From NCBI GenBank assembly GCA_030762895.1, contig JAUPTC010000018.1, positions 62,001 through 126,000 on the forward strand: a stretch of 64,000 nt of DNA. Direction: 5' to 3'. The notes under the pieces were generated by a model that worked only from the letters and a program-made list of their open reading frames with translations, did not search any database and was not told the origin of the DNA. Position numbers and translations under genes: made by a program. This document shows positions 13,301 to 24,899 of this stretch, piece by piece. The stretch comes from Sophora flavescens. Taxonomy: Eukaryota; Streptophyta; Magnoliopsida; Fabales; Fabaceae. Positions within the stretch are counted from its first letter, which is position 1, and every line of letters starts with the position of its first letter.

Positions 13301-15756
13301 ATTAGGTTTGGGTCAAAATTAGGTTTTGGGTTAAAATTAGGTTTGGTTAAAATTAGGTTTTGGGTTAAAATTGGTTTTGGGTTAAAATTAGGGTTTCGGG
13401 TCAAAATTTGGGTTAAAATTAGGGTTTTGGGTCAAAATTAGGTTTTGGGTTAAAATTAGGTTTTGGGTTAAAATTAGGTTTTGGTAAAATTAGGTTTGGT
13501 TAAAATTAGGGTTTTGGTTAAAATTAGGGTTTTGGGTCAAAATTAGGGTTAATTAGGGTTTGAGTTAAAATTAGGTTTTGGGTTAAAATTAGGTTGGGTT
13601 AAAATTAGGTTTTGGGTTAAAATTAGGGTTTTTGGTCAAAATTAGGTTTTGGGTCAAAATTAGGTTTAGGGTTAGAATTAGGGTTTGGTTAAAAAGGTTT
13701 GGGTTAAAATTAGGTTTTGGGTAAAATTAGGGTTGGTAAAATTAGGTTTGGTAAATTAGGGTTTGGGTTAAAATTAGGTTTGGGTTAAAATGGTTTGGTT
13801 AAAATTGGTTTGTAAATTAGGGTTTTGGGTTAAAATTAGGTTTGGGGTTAAAATTAGGGTTTGGTTAAAATTAGGTTTTGGGTTAAATTAGGTTTTGGGT
13901 CAAAATTAGGTTTTGGGTTAAAATTAGGTTTTGTTAAATTGGGTTTTAAAAATTAGGTTTTGGGTTAAAATTAGGTTTTTGGTCAAAATTAGGTTTTGGT
14001 TAAAATTAGGTTTGGGTTAAAATTAGGGTTTGGGTTAAAATTAGGTTTTGGTATTAGGGTTAAAATTAGGGTTGGGTTAAAATTAGGGTTTTGGGTTAAA
14101 ATTAGGTTTTGGTCAAAATTAGGTTTTGGGTAAAATTAGGGTTTTGGTTAAAATTTGGGTTTGGTTAAAATTAGGTTTTGGTCAAAATTAGGTTTGGGTC
14201 AAATTGGTTAGAATTAGGTTTGGGTTAAAATTAGGGTTTTGGTTAAAATTAGGTTTTGGTTAAAATTAGTTGGGTTAAAATTAGGGTTTGGTTAAATAGG
14301 GTTTGGTAAAATTAGGTTTGGTCAAAATTAGGTTAGGTTAGAATTTGGGTTTTGAGTTAAAAATGGGTTTTGGGTCAAAATTAGGTTTTGGGTTAATTAG
14401 GGTTTAGGTCAAAATTAGGTTTGAATTAGGTTTTGGGTTAAAATTAGGTTTTGGGTTAAAATTAGGGTTTGGGTTAAAATTAGGGTTTGTTAAAATTTGG
14501 GTTTTTGGTCAAAATTAGGTTTGGGTTTAATTAGGTTTTTGGTTTAAATTAGGGTTTTGGGTTAAAATAGGGTTAGAATTAGGTTTTGGGTTAAAATTAG
14601 GGTTTTGTAAAATTAGGTTTTGGTCAAAATTAGGTTAGGTTAAAATTTGGGTTTTGAGTTAAAATGGGTTTGTCAAATTAGGTTTTGGGTAAATTAGGTT
14701 TGGTAAAATTAGTTTGTAAATTGTTTTGGGTAAATTAGGTTTTGGTAAATTTTTTGGGTTGTTAAATTAGGGTTTTGTATTAGGTTTGGTCAAAATTAGT
14801 TTGTTAGAATTAGGGTTTTGAGTTAAAATTAGGTTTGGTCAAAATTAGGTTTTTAATTAGGTTTTGGTAAAATTAGGTTTGGGTTAAAATTAGGGTTTTA
14901 GTTAAAATTAGGTTTTGGGTTAAAATTAGGGTTTTGGGTTAAAATTAGGTTTTGGTCAAAATTAGGTTTTGTCAAATTAGGTTTGGTTAAATTTGGGTTT
15001 GTTTTTTGGGTTAAAATTAGGTTTTGGTCAAAATTAGGTTTTGGTAAAATTAGTTTGGTTTAATTGGGTTTGGTTAAAATTAGGTTTTGGGTCAAATAGG
15101 TTAGAATTAGGTTTTGTTTTATTTTGGGTTAAAATTAGGTTTTGTCAATTAGGTTTTGGTTAAAATTTTGTTAATTAGGGTTTGTTAAATTAGGGTTTTC
15201 AATTAGGGTTTGGGTTAAATTAGGTTTTGGTTAATTAGGTTTTGTTAAAATTAGGTTTTTAAAATTAGGTTTGGGTTAAATAGGTTTGGTTAAAATTAGG
15301 TTTTGGTCAAAATTAGGGTTTGGTTAAATTTGGGTTTTGAGTTAAAATGGTTTTGGGTATTAGGTTTGTAAATTAGGTTTGGTTATTAGGTTTTAGGTTT
15401 TGGTCAAAATTAGGGTTTTGGGTTTGAATTAGGTTTTGAGTTAAAATAGGTTTTGGGTCAAATTAGGGTTAGAATTAGGGTTGTTAATTAGGGTTTGAAA
15501 TTAGGGTTTTGGGTCAAAATTAGGTTTGGGTTAAAATTTGGGTTTTGGTTAAAGGGTTTTGGGTAAAATTAGGTTTTGGTTAATTAGGGTTTGTCAAAAT
15601 TAGGTTTTTGTTTTAAATTTTGTTATTTGTAAAATTAGGTTTGGTTAGAATTTGGTTTTGGGTTAAAATTGGGTTTTGGCAAATTAGGTTTTGGGTCAAA
15701 ATTAGGGTTTGGGGTTTGAATTAGGGTTTTGAGTTAAAAATGGGTTTTGGTTAAAA
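4360..15756 (-). repeat. 19-bp satellite, G-rich strand on top, strongly contracted
   Basis: This is the same satellite in the reverse orientation, of the form TTTTGGGTCAAAATTAGGG. Compared with the clean copies after 16.1 kb, most monomers here are shortened: GGG becomes GG, GGGTCAAAA becomes GGTAAAA or GGTTAAAA, and blocks of a few bases are missing. CpG is almost absent. I noticed a few near the left edge (about 4390 to 6520) and one near 13388, but none in most of the span. No long-range HOR order is readable. Short telomere-like doublets such as TTAGGGTTAGGGTTA (near 4975 and 11990) are chance products of deletion rather than telomere. No gene or unrelated sequence is visible. Confidence 0.93.
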
Positions 15757-15758
15757 TT

Positions 15759-15790
15759 GGGGGGTAAAGGGGGGGTGGTTGGGGGTTGGG
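15759..15790 (+). repeat. G-run cluster, possible G-quadruplex
   Basis: The top strand carries runs of 6, 7, 2, 5 and 3 G within 32 bases, separated by TAAA, T, TT and TT. The satellite elsewhere rarely exceeds GGGG. The spacing fits a G-quadruplex motif. It also marks the passage from the contracted part of the contig to the cleaner part, so a consensus artefact at a join is equally possible. Confidence 0.6.
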
Positions 15791-17377
15791 TCAAAATTAG
15801 GTTTAGGGTTAAAATTTGGGTTTTAGTTAAAATAGGGTTTTGGGTTAAAATTAGGGTTTGGGTCAAAATTAGGGTTTTGGGTCAAAATTAGGGTTTGGGT
15901 TAAAATTTGGGTTTTGGTTAAAATTTGGGTTTTGTGTCAAAATTAGAGTTTTTGGTCAAAGGTTGGTAATTAGGGTTTGGTCAAAATTAGGGTTTGAATT
16001 AGGTGTTTGGTCAAAATTTTTGGGTTAAAATTAGGGTTTGGGGTTAAAATTTGGGTTTTTGGTCCAAATTAGGTTTTGGGTCAAAATTAGCGTTTGGGGT
16101 TTGGATTATGGTTTTGAGTTAAAAATAGGGTTATAATTAGGGTTTCGGGTCAAAATTAGGGCTTAGGGTTAGAAATTGGGTTTTGAGTTAAAAATAGGGT
16201 TTTGGGTGAAAATTAGGGTTTTGGGTTAGAATTAGGGTTTCGGTTCAAAATTAGGGTTTTGGGTCAAAATTAGGGCCTAGGGTTAGAATTTGGGTTTTGA
16301 GTTAAAAAGGGTGTTGGTCAAAATTATTGGTCTTGTGTCAAATTTAGGGTTTATGGTCAAAATTAGGTTTGAATTAGGGTTTTGGGTTTGAATTAGGGTT
16401 TGAGTTAAAAATCGGTTTTGGGTCATAAATAGGGTTAGAATTAGTGTTTTGGGTTAAAATTAGGTTTTGGTCAAAATTAGGGTTTCAGTCAAAATTAGGG
16501 TTTGGGTCAAAATTAGGGCTTAGGGTTAGAATTTGGGTTTTGAGTTAAAAATGGGGTTTTGTCAAAATTAGGGTTTGGGTCAATTTTAAGGTTTAGGGTC
16601 AAAATTAGGGTTTGAATTAGGGTTTTGGGTCAAAATTAGAGCTTTGGGTTAAAACTAGGGTTTTGGGTTAAAATTTGGGTTTTTGGTTAAAATTTGGGTT
16701 TTTGGTCCAAAATTATGTTTATGGGTCAAAATTAGCGTTTGGGGTTTGCATTAGGTTTTGAGTTAAAAATAGGTTAGAATTAGGTTTTGGGTTAAAATTA
16801 GGGTTTGTTAAAATTGGGTTTGGTCAAAATTAGGCTTAGGTTAGAATTTGGGTTTTGAGTTAAAAATAGGGTTTGGGTGAAAATTAGGGTTTAGGGTCAA
16901 AATTAGAGCTTTGGTTAAAATTTGGGTTTTGGTTAAATTTGGTTTTCAAATTAGTTGGGTTAAAATTAGGGTTTGGGTTAAAATTGTTTTTTTGTCAAAT
17001 TAGGGTTTTGGTAAAATAGGTTTGGGTTTGAATTAGGGTTTTGGTTAAAATTAGGGTTTTGGGTCAAAAATAGTATAAATTAGGTTTGGGTTAAATATGG
17101 TTTTGGGTCAAAATTAGGTTTTGTAAAATTAGGTTTAGGGTTAAAATTTGGGTTTGAGTTAAAATGGGTTTTGGGTCAAAATTAGGGTTTGGTCAAATTT
17201 AGGTTTATGGTCAAAAGGGTTTGAATTTGGGTTTTGGGTTAAAATTTGGGTTTTTGGTCAAAATTAGGGTTTTGGTCAAAATTAGGTTTGGTTTGAATTT
17301 GGGTTTTGGTTAAAATGGTTTTGGTAAAAATAGGTTAAATTAGGGTTTTGGTCAAAATTAGTTTTTGGTCAAAATTA

Positions 17378-17409
17378 GAATTATTTTTTTTATTTTTGTA
17401 AATTTTTAA
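17378..17409 (+). other. T/A-only interruption in the satellite
   Basis: For about 30 bases the top strand is almost entirely T and A, with T-runs of 7, 5 and 5 and one G, and the satellite phase is lost. Normal TTTTGGGTCAAAA units resume directly after it. It is too short to identify. It could be a slippage expansion of the TTTT/AAAA parts of the monomer, or poor consensus. Confidence 0.6.
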
Positions 17410-20047
17410 AATTAGGTTTTGGGTCAAAATTAGGGTTTTTGGTCAAAATTAGCGTTTGGGTTTGATAGGGTTTTGAGTTAAAAATAGGGTTATAATTAGG
17501 GTTTCGGGTCAAAATTAGGGCTTAGGGTTAGAATTTGGGTTTTGAGTTAAAAATAGGGTTTTGGGTTAGAATTAGGGTTTCGGTCCAAAATTAGGGTTTG
17601 GGGTCAAAATTAGGGCATAGGGTTAGAATTTGGGTTTTGTGTTAAAAAATGGGTTTTGGGTCAAAATTAGGGTCTTGGGTCAAATTTAGGGTTTATGGTC
17701 AAAATTAGGGTTTGAATTAGGGTTTCGGGTCAAAATTAGGGTTTTGGGTTTGAATTAGGGTTTTGAGTTAAAAATAGGGTTTTGGGTCATAAATAGGGTT
17801 AGAATTAGGGTTTTGGGTTAAAATTAGTGTTTCGGGTCAAAATTAGGTATTGGGGTCAAAATTAGGGCTTAGGGTTAGAATTTGGGTTTTGAGTTAAAAA
17901 TGGGGTTTTCGGTCAAAATTAGGGTTTTGGGTCAATTTTAGGGTTTAGGGTCAAAATTAGGGTTTGAATTAGGGTTTTGGGTCAAAATTAGAGCTTTGGG
18001 TTAAAATTAGGGTTTTGGGTTAAAATTTGGGTTTTTGGTTAAAATTTGGGTTTTTGGTCCAAATTTGGGTTTTGGGTTAAAATTAGCGTTTAGGGTTTGA
18101 ATTAGGGTTTTGGGGTTAAAATTAGGGTTTCTGGTCAAAATTAGGGTTTCGGATCAAAATTAGCGTTTGGCTTAGGGTTAGAATTTGGGTTTTGAGTTAA
18201 AATAGGGTTTTGGGTGAAAATTAGGGTTCCGGGTCAAAATTAGGGTTTTGGGTCAAAATTAGGGCTTTGGGTTAAAATTTGGGTTTTTGGTTAAAATTTG
18301 GGTTTTGGTCAAAATTAGAGTTTTTGGTCAAAATTAGGTTTGGTCAAAATTAGGTTTGTGTCAAAATTAGGGTTTGAATTAGGGTTTTGGGTCAAAATCT
18401 CTTTTGGGTCAAAATTAGGGTTTTGGGTTAAAATTTGGGTTTTTGGTCCAAATTAGGGTTTTGGGTCAAAATTAGCGTTTGGGGTTTGGATTATGGTTTT
18501 GAGTTAAAAATAGGGTTATAATTAGGGTTTCGGGTCAAAATTAGGGCTTAGGGTTAGAATTTGGGTTTTGAGTTAAAAATAGGGTTTTGGGTTAGAATTA
18601 GGGTTTCGGTTCAAAATTAGGGTTTGGGGTCAAAATTAGGGCCTAGGGTTAGAATTTGGGTTTTGAGTTAAAAAATGGGTGTTGGGTCAAAATTATTGGT
18701 CTTGTGTCAAATTTAGGGTTTATGGTCAAAATTAGGGTTTGAATTAGGGTTTTGGGTTTGAATTAGGGATTTGAGTTAAAAATCGGGTTTTGGGTCATAA
18801 ATAGGGTTAGAATTAGTGTTTTGGGTTAAAATTAGGGTTTCGGGTCAAAATTAGGGTTTCGGGTCAAAATTAGGGTTTGGGGTCAAAATTAGGGCTTAGG
18901 GTTAGAATTTGGGTTTTGAGTTAAAAATGGGGTTTTCGGTCAAAATTAGGGTTTTGGGTCAATTTTAAGGTTTAGGGTCAAAATTAGGGTTTGAATTAGG
19001 GTTTTGGGTCAAAATTAGAGCTTTGGGTTAAAACTAGGGTTTTGGGTTAAAATTTGGGTTTTTGGTTAAAATTTGGGTTTTTGGTCCAAATTAGGGTTTT
19101 GGGTCAAAATTAGCGTTTGGGGTTTGCATTAGGGTTTTGAGTTAAAAATAGGGTTAGAATTAGGGTTTTGGGTTAAAATTAGGGTTTCTGGTTAAAATTA
19201 GGGTTTCGGGTCAAAATTAGGGCTTAGGGTTAGAATTTGGATTTTGAGTTAAAAATAGGGTTTTGGGTGAAAATTAGGGTTTAGGGTCAAAATTAGAGCT
19301 TTGGGTTAAAATTTGGGTTTTTGGTTAAATTTTGGGTTAGGGTTTTGGGTCAAAATTAGAGCTTAGGGTTAAAATTAGGGTTTTGGGTTAAAATTTGGGT
19401 TTTTTGTCCAAATTAGGGTTTTGGGTCAAAATTAGAGTTTGGGGTTTGAATTAGGGTTTTAAGTTAAAATTAGGGTTTTGGGTCAAAAATAGGGTTAGAA
19501 TTAGGGTTTTGGGTTAGAATTATGGTTTCGGGTCAAAATTAGGGGTTCGGGTCAAAATTAGGGCTTAGGGTTAAAATTTGGGTTTTGAGTTAAAAAATGG
19601 GTTTTGGGTCAAAATTAGGGTCTTGGGTCAAATTTAGGGTTTATGGTCAAAATTTGGGTTTGAATTTGGGTTTTCGGTTAAAATTTGGGTTTTTGGTCCA
19701 AATTAGGGTTTTTGGTCAAAATTAGCGTTTGGGGTTTAGGGTTAGAATTAGGTTGGTTAGAATTAGGTTTGGTCAAATAGGTTTGGTCAAATGGGTTTAG
19801 GTTAGAATTGGTTTGAGTTAAAATTTTTGTAAAATTAGGGTTTTGGGTTAAAATTTGGGTTTTTGGTCCAAATTAGGGTTTTTGGTCAAAATTAGCGTTT
19901 GGGGTTTGAATTTGGGTTTTGTGTTAAAAATAGGGTTTTGGGTCAAAAATAGTGTTAGAATTAGAGTTTTTGGTCGAAATTAGTGTTTCGGGTCAAAATT
20001 AGGGTTTAGTGTCAAAATTAGGGTTTGAATTAGGGTTTTGGGTCAAA

Positions 20048-21092
20048 ATCTCTCTTTGGGTTAAAATTAGGGTTTTGGGTCCAAATTAGGGTTTTTGGTC
20101 AAAATTAGCGTTTGGGGTTTGGATTAGGGTTTTGAGTTAAAAATAGGGTTATAATTAGGGTTTCGGGTCAAAATTAGGGCTTAGGGTTAGAATTTGGGTT
20201 TTGAGTTAAAAATAGGGTTTTGGGTGAAAATTAGGGTTTTGGGTTAGAATTAGGGTTTCGGTTCAAAATTAGGGTTTTGGGTCAAAATTAGGGCCTAGGG
20301 TTAGAATTTGGGTTTTGAGTTAAAAAATGGGTGTTGGGTCAAAATTATTGGTCTTGTGTCAAATTTAGGGTTTATGGTCAAAATTAGGGTTTGAATTAGG
20401 GTTTCGGGTCAAAATCAGGGTTTTGGGTTTGAATTAGGGATTTGAGTTAAAAATCGGGTTTTGGGTCATAAATAGGGTTAGAATTAGGGTTTTGGGTTAA
20501 AATTAGGGTTTCGGGTCAAAATTAGGGTTTGGGGTCAAAATTAGGGCTTAGGGTTAGAATTTGGGTTTTGAGTTAAAAATGGGGTTTTCGGTCAAAATTA
20601 GGGTTTTGGGTCAATTTTAAGGTTTAGGGTCAAAATTAGGGTTTGAATTAGGGTTTTGGGTCAAAATTAGAGCTTTGGGTTAAAACTAGGGTTTTGGGTT
20701 AAAATTTGGGTTTTTGGTTAAAATTTGGGTTTTTGGTCCAAATTTGGGTTTTGGGTCAAAATTAGCGTTTGGGGTTTGAATTAGGGTTTTGAGTTAAAAA
20801 TAGGGTTTTGGGTCAAAAATAGGGTTTCGGGTCAAAATTAGGGTTTTGGGTCAAAAATTAGGCTTAGGGTTAGAATTTGGGTTTCGAGTTAAAATAGGGT
20901 TTTGGGTGAAAATTAGGGTTCCGGGTCAAAATTAGGGTTTTGGGTCAAAATTAGGGCTTTGGGTTAAAATTTGGGTTTTTGGTTAAAATTTGGGTTTCGT
21001 GTCAAAATTAGAGTTTTTGGTCAAAATTAGGGTTTCGGGTCAAAATTAGGGTTGTGTCAAAATTAGGGTTTGAATTAGGGTTTTGGGTCAAA
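20048..21092 (-). repeat. Long satellite unit of about 1045 bp, middle contig
   Basis: The unit is bounded by two copies of ATCTCTCTTTGGG. It contains, in the same order as the neighbouring units, the GCGTTTGGGGTTTGGATTA marker, the GGGCTTAGGGTTAG and GGGCCTAGGGTTAG monomers, the ATTATTGGTCTTGTGT variant and the GGTCATAAATAGGG variant. The preceding unit (18398-20047) is about 600 bp longer, equal to roughly two 305-bp blocks. Confidence 0.7.
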
Positions 21093-21683
21093 ATCTCTCT
21101 TTGGGTTAAAATTAGGGTATGGGGTTAAAATTTGGGTTTTTGGTCCAAATTAGGGTTTTGGGTCAAAATTAGCGTTTGGGGTTTGGATTATGGTTTTGAG
21201 TTAAAAATAGGGTTATAATTAGGGTTTCGGGTCAAAATTAGGGCTTAGGGTTAGAATTTGGGTTTTGAGTTAAAAATAGGGTTTTGGGTGAAAATTAGGG
21301 TTTTGGGTTAGAATTAGGGTTTCGGTTCAAAATTAGGGTTTTGGGTCAAAATTAGGGCCTAGGGTTAGAATTTGGGTTTTGAGTTAAAAAATGGGTGTTG
21401 GGTCAAAATTATTGGTCTTGTGTCAAATTTAGGGTTTATGGTCAAAATTAGGGTTTGAATTAGGGTTTTGGGTTTGAATTAGGGATTTGAGTTAAAAATC
21501 GGGTTTTGGGTCATAAATAGGGTTAGAATTAGTGTTTTGGGTTAAAATTAGGGTTTCGGGTCAAAATTAGGGTTTGGGGTCAAAATTAGGGTTTGGGGTC
21601 AAAATTAGGGCTTAGGGTTAGAATTTGGGTTTTGAGTTAAAAATGGGGTTTTCGGTCAAAATTAGGGTTTTGGGTCAATTTTA

Positions 21684-22183
21684 NNNNNNNNNNNNNNNNN
21701 NNNNNNNNNNNNNNNNNNNNNNNNNNNNNNNNNNNNNNNNNNNNNNNNNNNNNNNNNNNNNNNNNNNNNNNNNNNNNNNNNNNNNNNNNNNNNNNNNNNN
21801 NNNNNNNNNNNNNNNNNNNNNNNNNNNNNNNNNNNNNNNNNNNNNNNNNNNNNNNNNNNNNNNNNNNNNNNNNNNNNNNNNNNNNNNNNNNNNNNNNNNN
21901 NNNNNNNNNNNNNNNNNNNNNNNNNNNNNNNNNNNNNNNNNNNNNNNNNNNNNNNNNNNNNNNNNNNNNNNNNNNNNNNNNNNNNNNNNNNNNNNNNNNN
22001 NNNNNNNNNNNNNNNNNNNNNNNNNNNNNNNNNNNNNNNNNNNNNNNNNNNNNNNNNNNNNNNNNNNNNNNNNNNNNNNNNNNNNNNNNNNNNNNNNNNN
22101 NNNNNNNNNNNNNNNNNNNNNNNNNNNNNNNNNNNNNNNNNNNNNNNNNNNNNNNNNNNNNNNNNNNNNNNNNNNNNNNNNNN
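21684..22183. other. Assembly gap, 500 N
   Basis: This is a second gap of exactly 500 unknown bases. The satellite is G-rich on the top strand before it and C-rich after it. The open frame that crosses it has no coding value. Confidence 0.99.
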
Positions 22184-22390
22184 TAAGCCCTAATTTTGAC
22201 CTAAAACCCTAATTTTGACCAAACAAACTAAATTTGAACCTAAACCCTAATTTTAACTCAAACCCAAAACCCCAAACGCTAATTTTGACCCAAAACCCAT
22301 TTGGACAAAAACCCAAATTTACCCAAAACCCAAATTTTAACCAAAACCCTAATTTTAACCCAAAATCCTAATTTTGACCCAAAAACCTAA

Positions 22391-23655
22391 TAAAACACTA
22401 AACTCTCATTTTCACCCAAAACCGTAATTTGGACCCAAAACCCAAATTTTAACCCAAAGCTCTAATTTTAACCCAAAACCTTAATTTTGACCCAAAACCC
22501 TATTTTTAACTTAAAACACAAATTCTAACGCCAAACCCTAATTTTGACCCAAAACCCTAATTCTAAACCAAAACCCTAATTCTAACGCTATTTTTGACCC
22601 AAAACCCTATTTTTAACTCAAAACCCTAATTCATACCCCAAACACTAATTTTGACCCAAAACCCTAATTTCAACCCAAAGCTCTAATTTTGACCCAAAAC
22701 CCTAATTCAAACCTTAATTTTGACCCTAAACCCTAAATATGACCCAAAACCCTAATTTTGACCCAAAACCCAATTTTTAAATCAAAACCCAAATTCTAAC
22801 CCTAAGCCCTAATTTTGACCTGAAACCCTAATTCTAACCCAAAACCTAATTCTAACCCTATTTTTGACCCAAAACCCTATTTTTAACTCAAAACCCTAAT
22901 TCAAACCCCAAACGCTAATTTTGACCCAAACCATAATTTGGACCAAAAACCCAAATTTTAACCCAAAACCCTTATTTTAACCCAAAGCTCTAATTTTGAC
23001 CCAAAACCCTAATTCAAACCCTTATTTTGACCCTAAACCCTAAATTTGACCCAAAACCCTAATTTTGAAATAAAACCCCATTTTTAACTCAAAACCCAAA
23101 TTCTAACCCTAAGCCCTAATTTTGACCCGAAACCCTAATTCTAACCCAAAACCTAATTCTAAACCTATTTTTGACCCAAAACCCTATTTTTAACTCAAAA
23201 CCCTAATTCAAACCCCAAACGCTAATTTTGACCCAAACCCTAATTTGGACCAAAAACCCAAATTTTAACCCGAAACCCTAATTTTAACCCCAGAGCCTAA
23301 TTGACCTTCTAACCTAAACCAAACCCTATTTTGACCCAAAAGCCATTTTTAACTCAAAACCCAAATTCTAACCCTAAGCCCTAGTTTTGACCCAAAACCC
23401 TAATTTTGACCCGAAACCCTAATTTTAACCCAAAACCCAAACGCTAATTTTGACCCAAAACCCTAATTTTGACCCTAAACCTTTTGACCCAAAACCCTAT
23501 TTTTAACTCAAAACCCTAATTCAAACCCCAAAATCTAATTTTGACCCATACACAAATTTTGACAAAAAAACCAAATTTTAACCCAAAACCCTAATTTTAA
23601 CCCAAAGCTCTAATTTTGACCCAAAACCTAATTAACACTATTACTAAAACCTAAT
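22391..23655 (+). repeat. HOR unit 1 (1265 bp)
   Basis: This is the first complete unit after the gap. It carries the AACGCC subtype and, near 22819, CCTGAAA where most units have CCCGAAA, a C-to-T change at a CpG. A disordered patch lies at about 23281-23340. Confidence 0.85.
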
Positions 23656-24899
23656 TCAAACACGAAACGATCATTTTCACCCAAAACCCTAATTTGGACC
23701 CAAAACCCAAATTTTAACCCAAAGCTCTAATTTTGACCCTAAACCCTAATTTTGACCCAAAACCCTATTTTTAATTCAAAACCCAAATTCTAACCCTAAC
23801 CCGAAACCCTAATTTTGACCAGAAACCCTAATTTGGACCCAAAACCCTAATTCTAAACCAAAACCCTAATTCTAACGCTATTTTTGACCCGAAACCCTAT
23901 TTTTAACTCAAAACCCTAATTCATACCCCAAACACTAATTTTGACCCAAAACCCTAATTTCAACCCAAAGCTCTAATTTTGACCCAAAACCCTAATTCAA
24001 ACCTTAATTTTGACCCTAAACCCTAAATATGACCCAAAACCCTAATTTTGACCCAAAACCCAATTTTTAAATCAAAACCCAAATTCTAACCCTAAGCCCT
24101 AATTTTGACCCGAAACCCTAATTCTAACCCAAAACCTAATTCTAACCCTATTTTTGACCCAAAACCCTATTTTTAACTCAAAACCCTAATTCAAACCCCA
24201 AACGCTAATTTTGACCCAAAACCCAAATTTGGACCAAAAACCCAAATTTTAACCCAAAACCCTTATTTTAACCCAAAGCTCTAATTTTGACCCAAAACCC
24301 TAATTCAAACCCTTATTTTGACCCTAAACCCTAAATTTGACCCAAAACCCTAATTTTGAAATAAAACCCCATTTTTAACTAAAAACCCTAATTCTAACCC
24401 TAAGCCCTAATTTTGACCCGAAACCCTAATTCTAACCCAAAACCTAATTCTAACCCTATTTTTGACCCAAAACCCTATTTTTAACTCAAAACCCTAATTC
24501 AAACCCCAAACGCTAATTTTGACCCAAACCCTAATTTGGACCAAAAACCCAAATTTTAACCCGAAACCTAATTTAAAAAAAAAACCAATAAACCAAAACC
24601 AAAACATTTTTAACTCAAAACCCAAATTCTAACCCTAAGCCCTAGTTTTGACCCAAAACCCTAATTTTGACCCGAAACCCTAATTTTAACCCAAAACCCA
24701 AACGCTAATTTTGACCCAAAACCCTAATTTTGACCCTAAACCCTAAATTTGACCCAAAACCCTATTTTTAACTCAAAACCCTAATTCAAACCCCAAACGC
24801 TAATTTTGACCAAAAACCCTAATTTGGACCAAAAACCCTAACTTTGACCCAAAACCCTAATTTTGACCCAAAACCCTAATTTAGACCCAAAAACCTAAT
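23656..24899 (+). repeat. HOR unit 2 (1244 bp), divergent start
   Basis: The start marker is altered to TCAAACACGAAACGATCATT. The first block differs from other units and lacks the usual AACGGC monomer. A disordered, A-rich patch lies near 24561-24607. Confidence 0.8.

Larger units (their letters stand above)
15791..21683 (-). repeat. 19-bp satellite with long-period order, G-rich strand on top
   Basis: Monomers are mostly full length and carry ordered variants. The marker AGCGTTTGGGGTTT or a close form recurs near 16091, 16735, 17452, 18475, 19111, 19725, 19888, 20108 and 21172, with several spacings close to 300-320 or 630-660 bp. The rare variant ATTATTGGTCTTGTGT starts at 16323, 18692, 20344 and 21408. 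ATCTCTCTTTGGG starts at 20048 and 21093, with a close form at 18398. Together they define long units of about 1650 and 1050 bp. Contracted patches interrupt it near 16735-17440 and 19740-19840. The block order is related to, but not the same as, the 1225-bp unit of the right contig. No gene is present. Confidence 0.92.

Noticed and set aside
21625..22212. Open frame through the second gap
   Set aside because: It is mainly N and joins two contigs of opposite satellite orientation.
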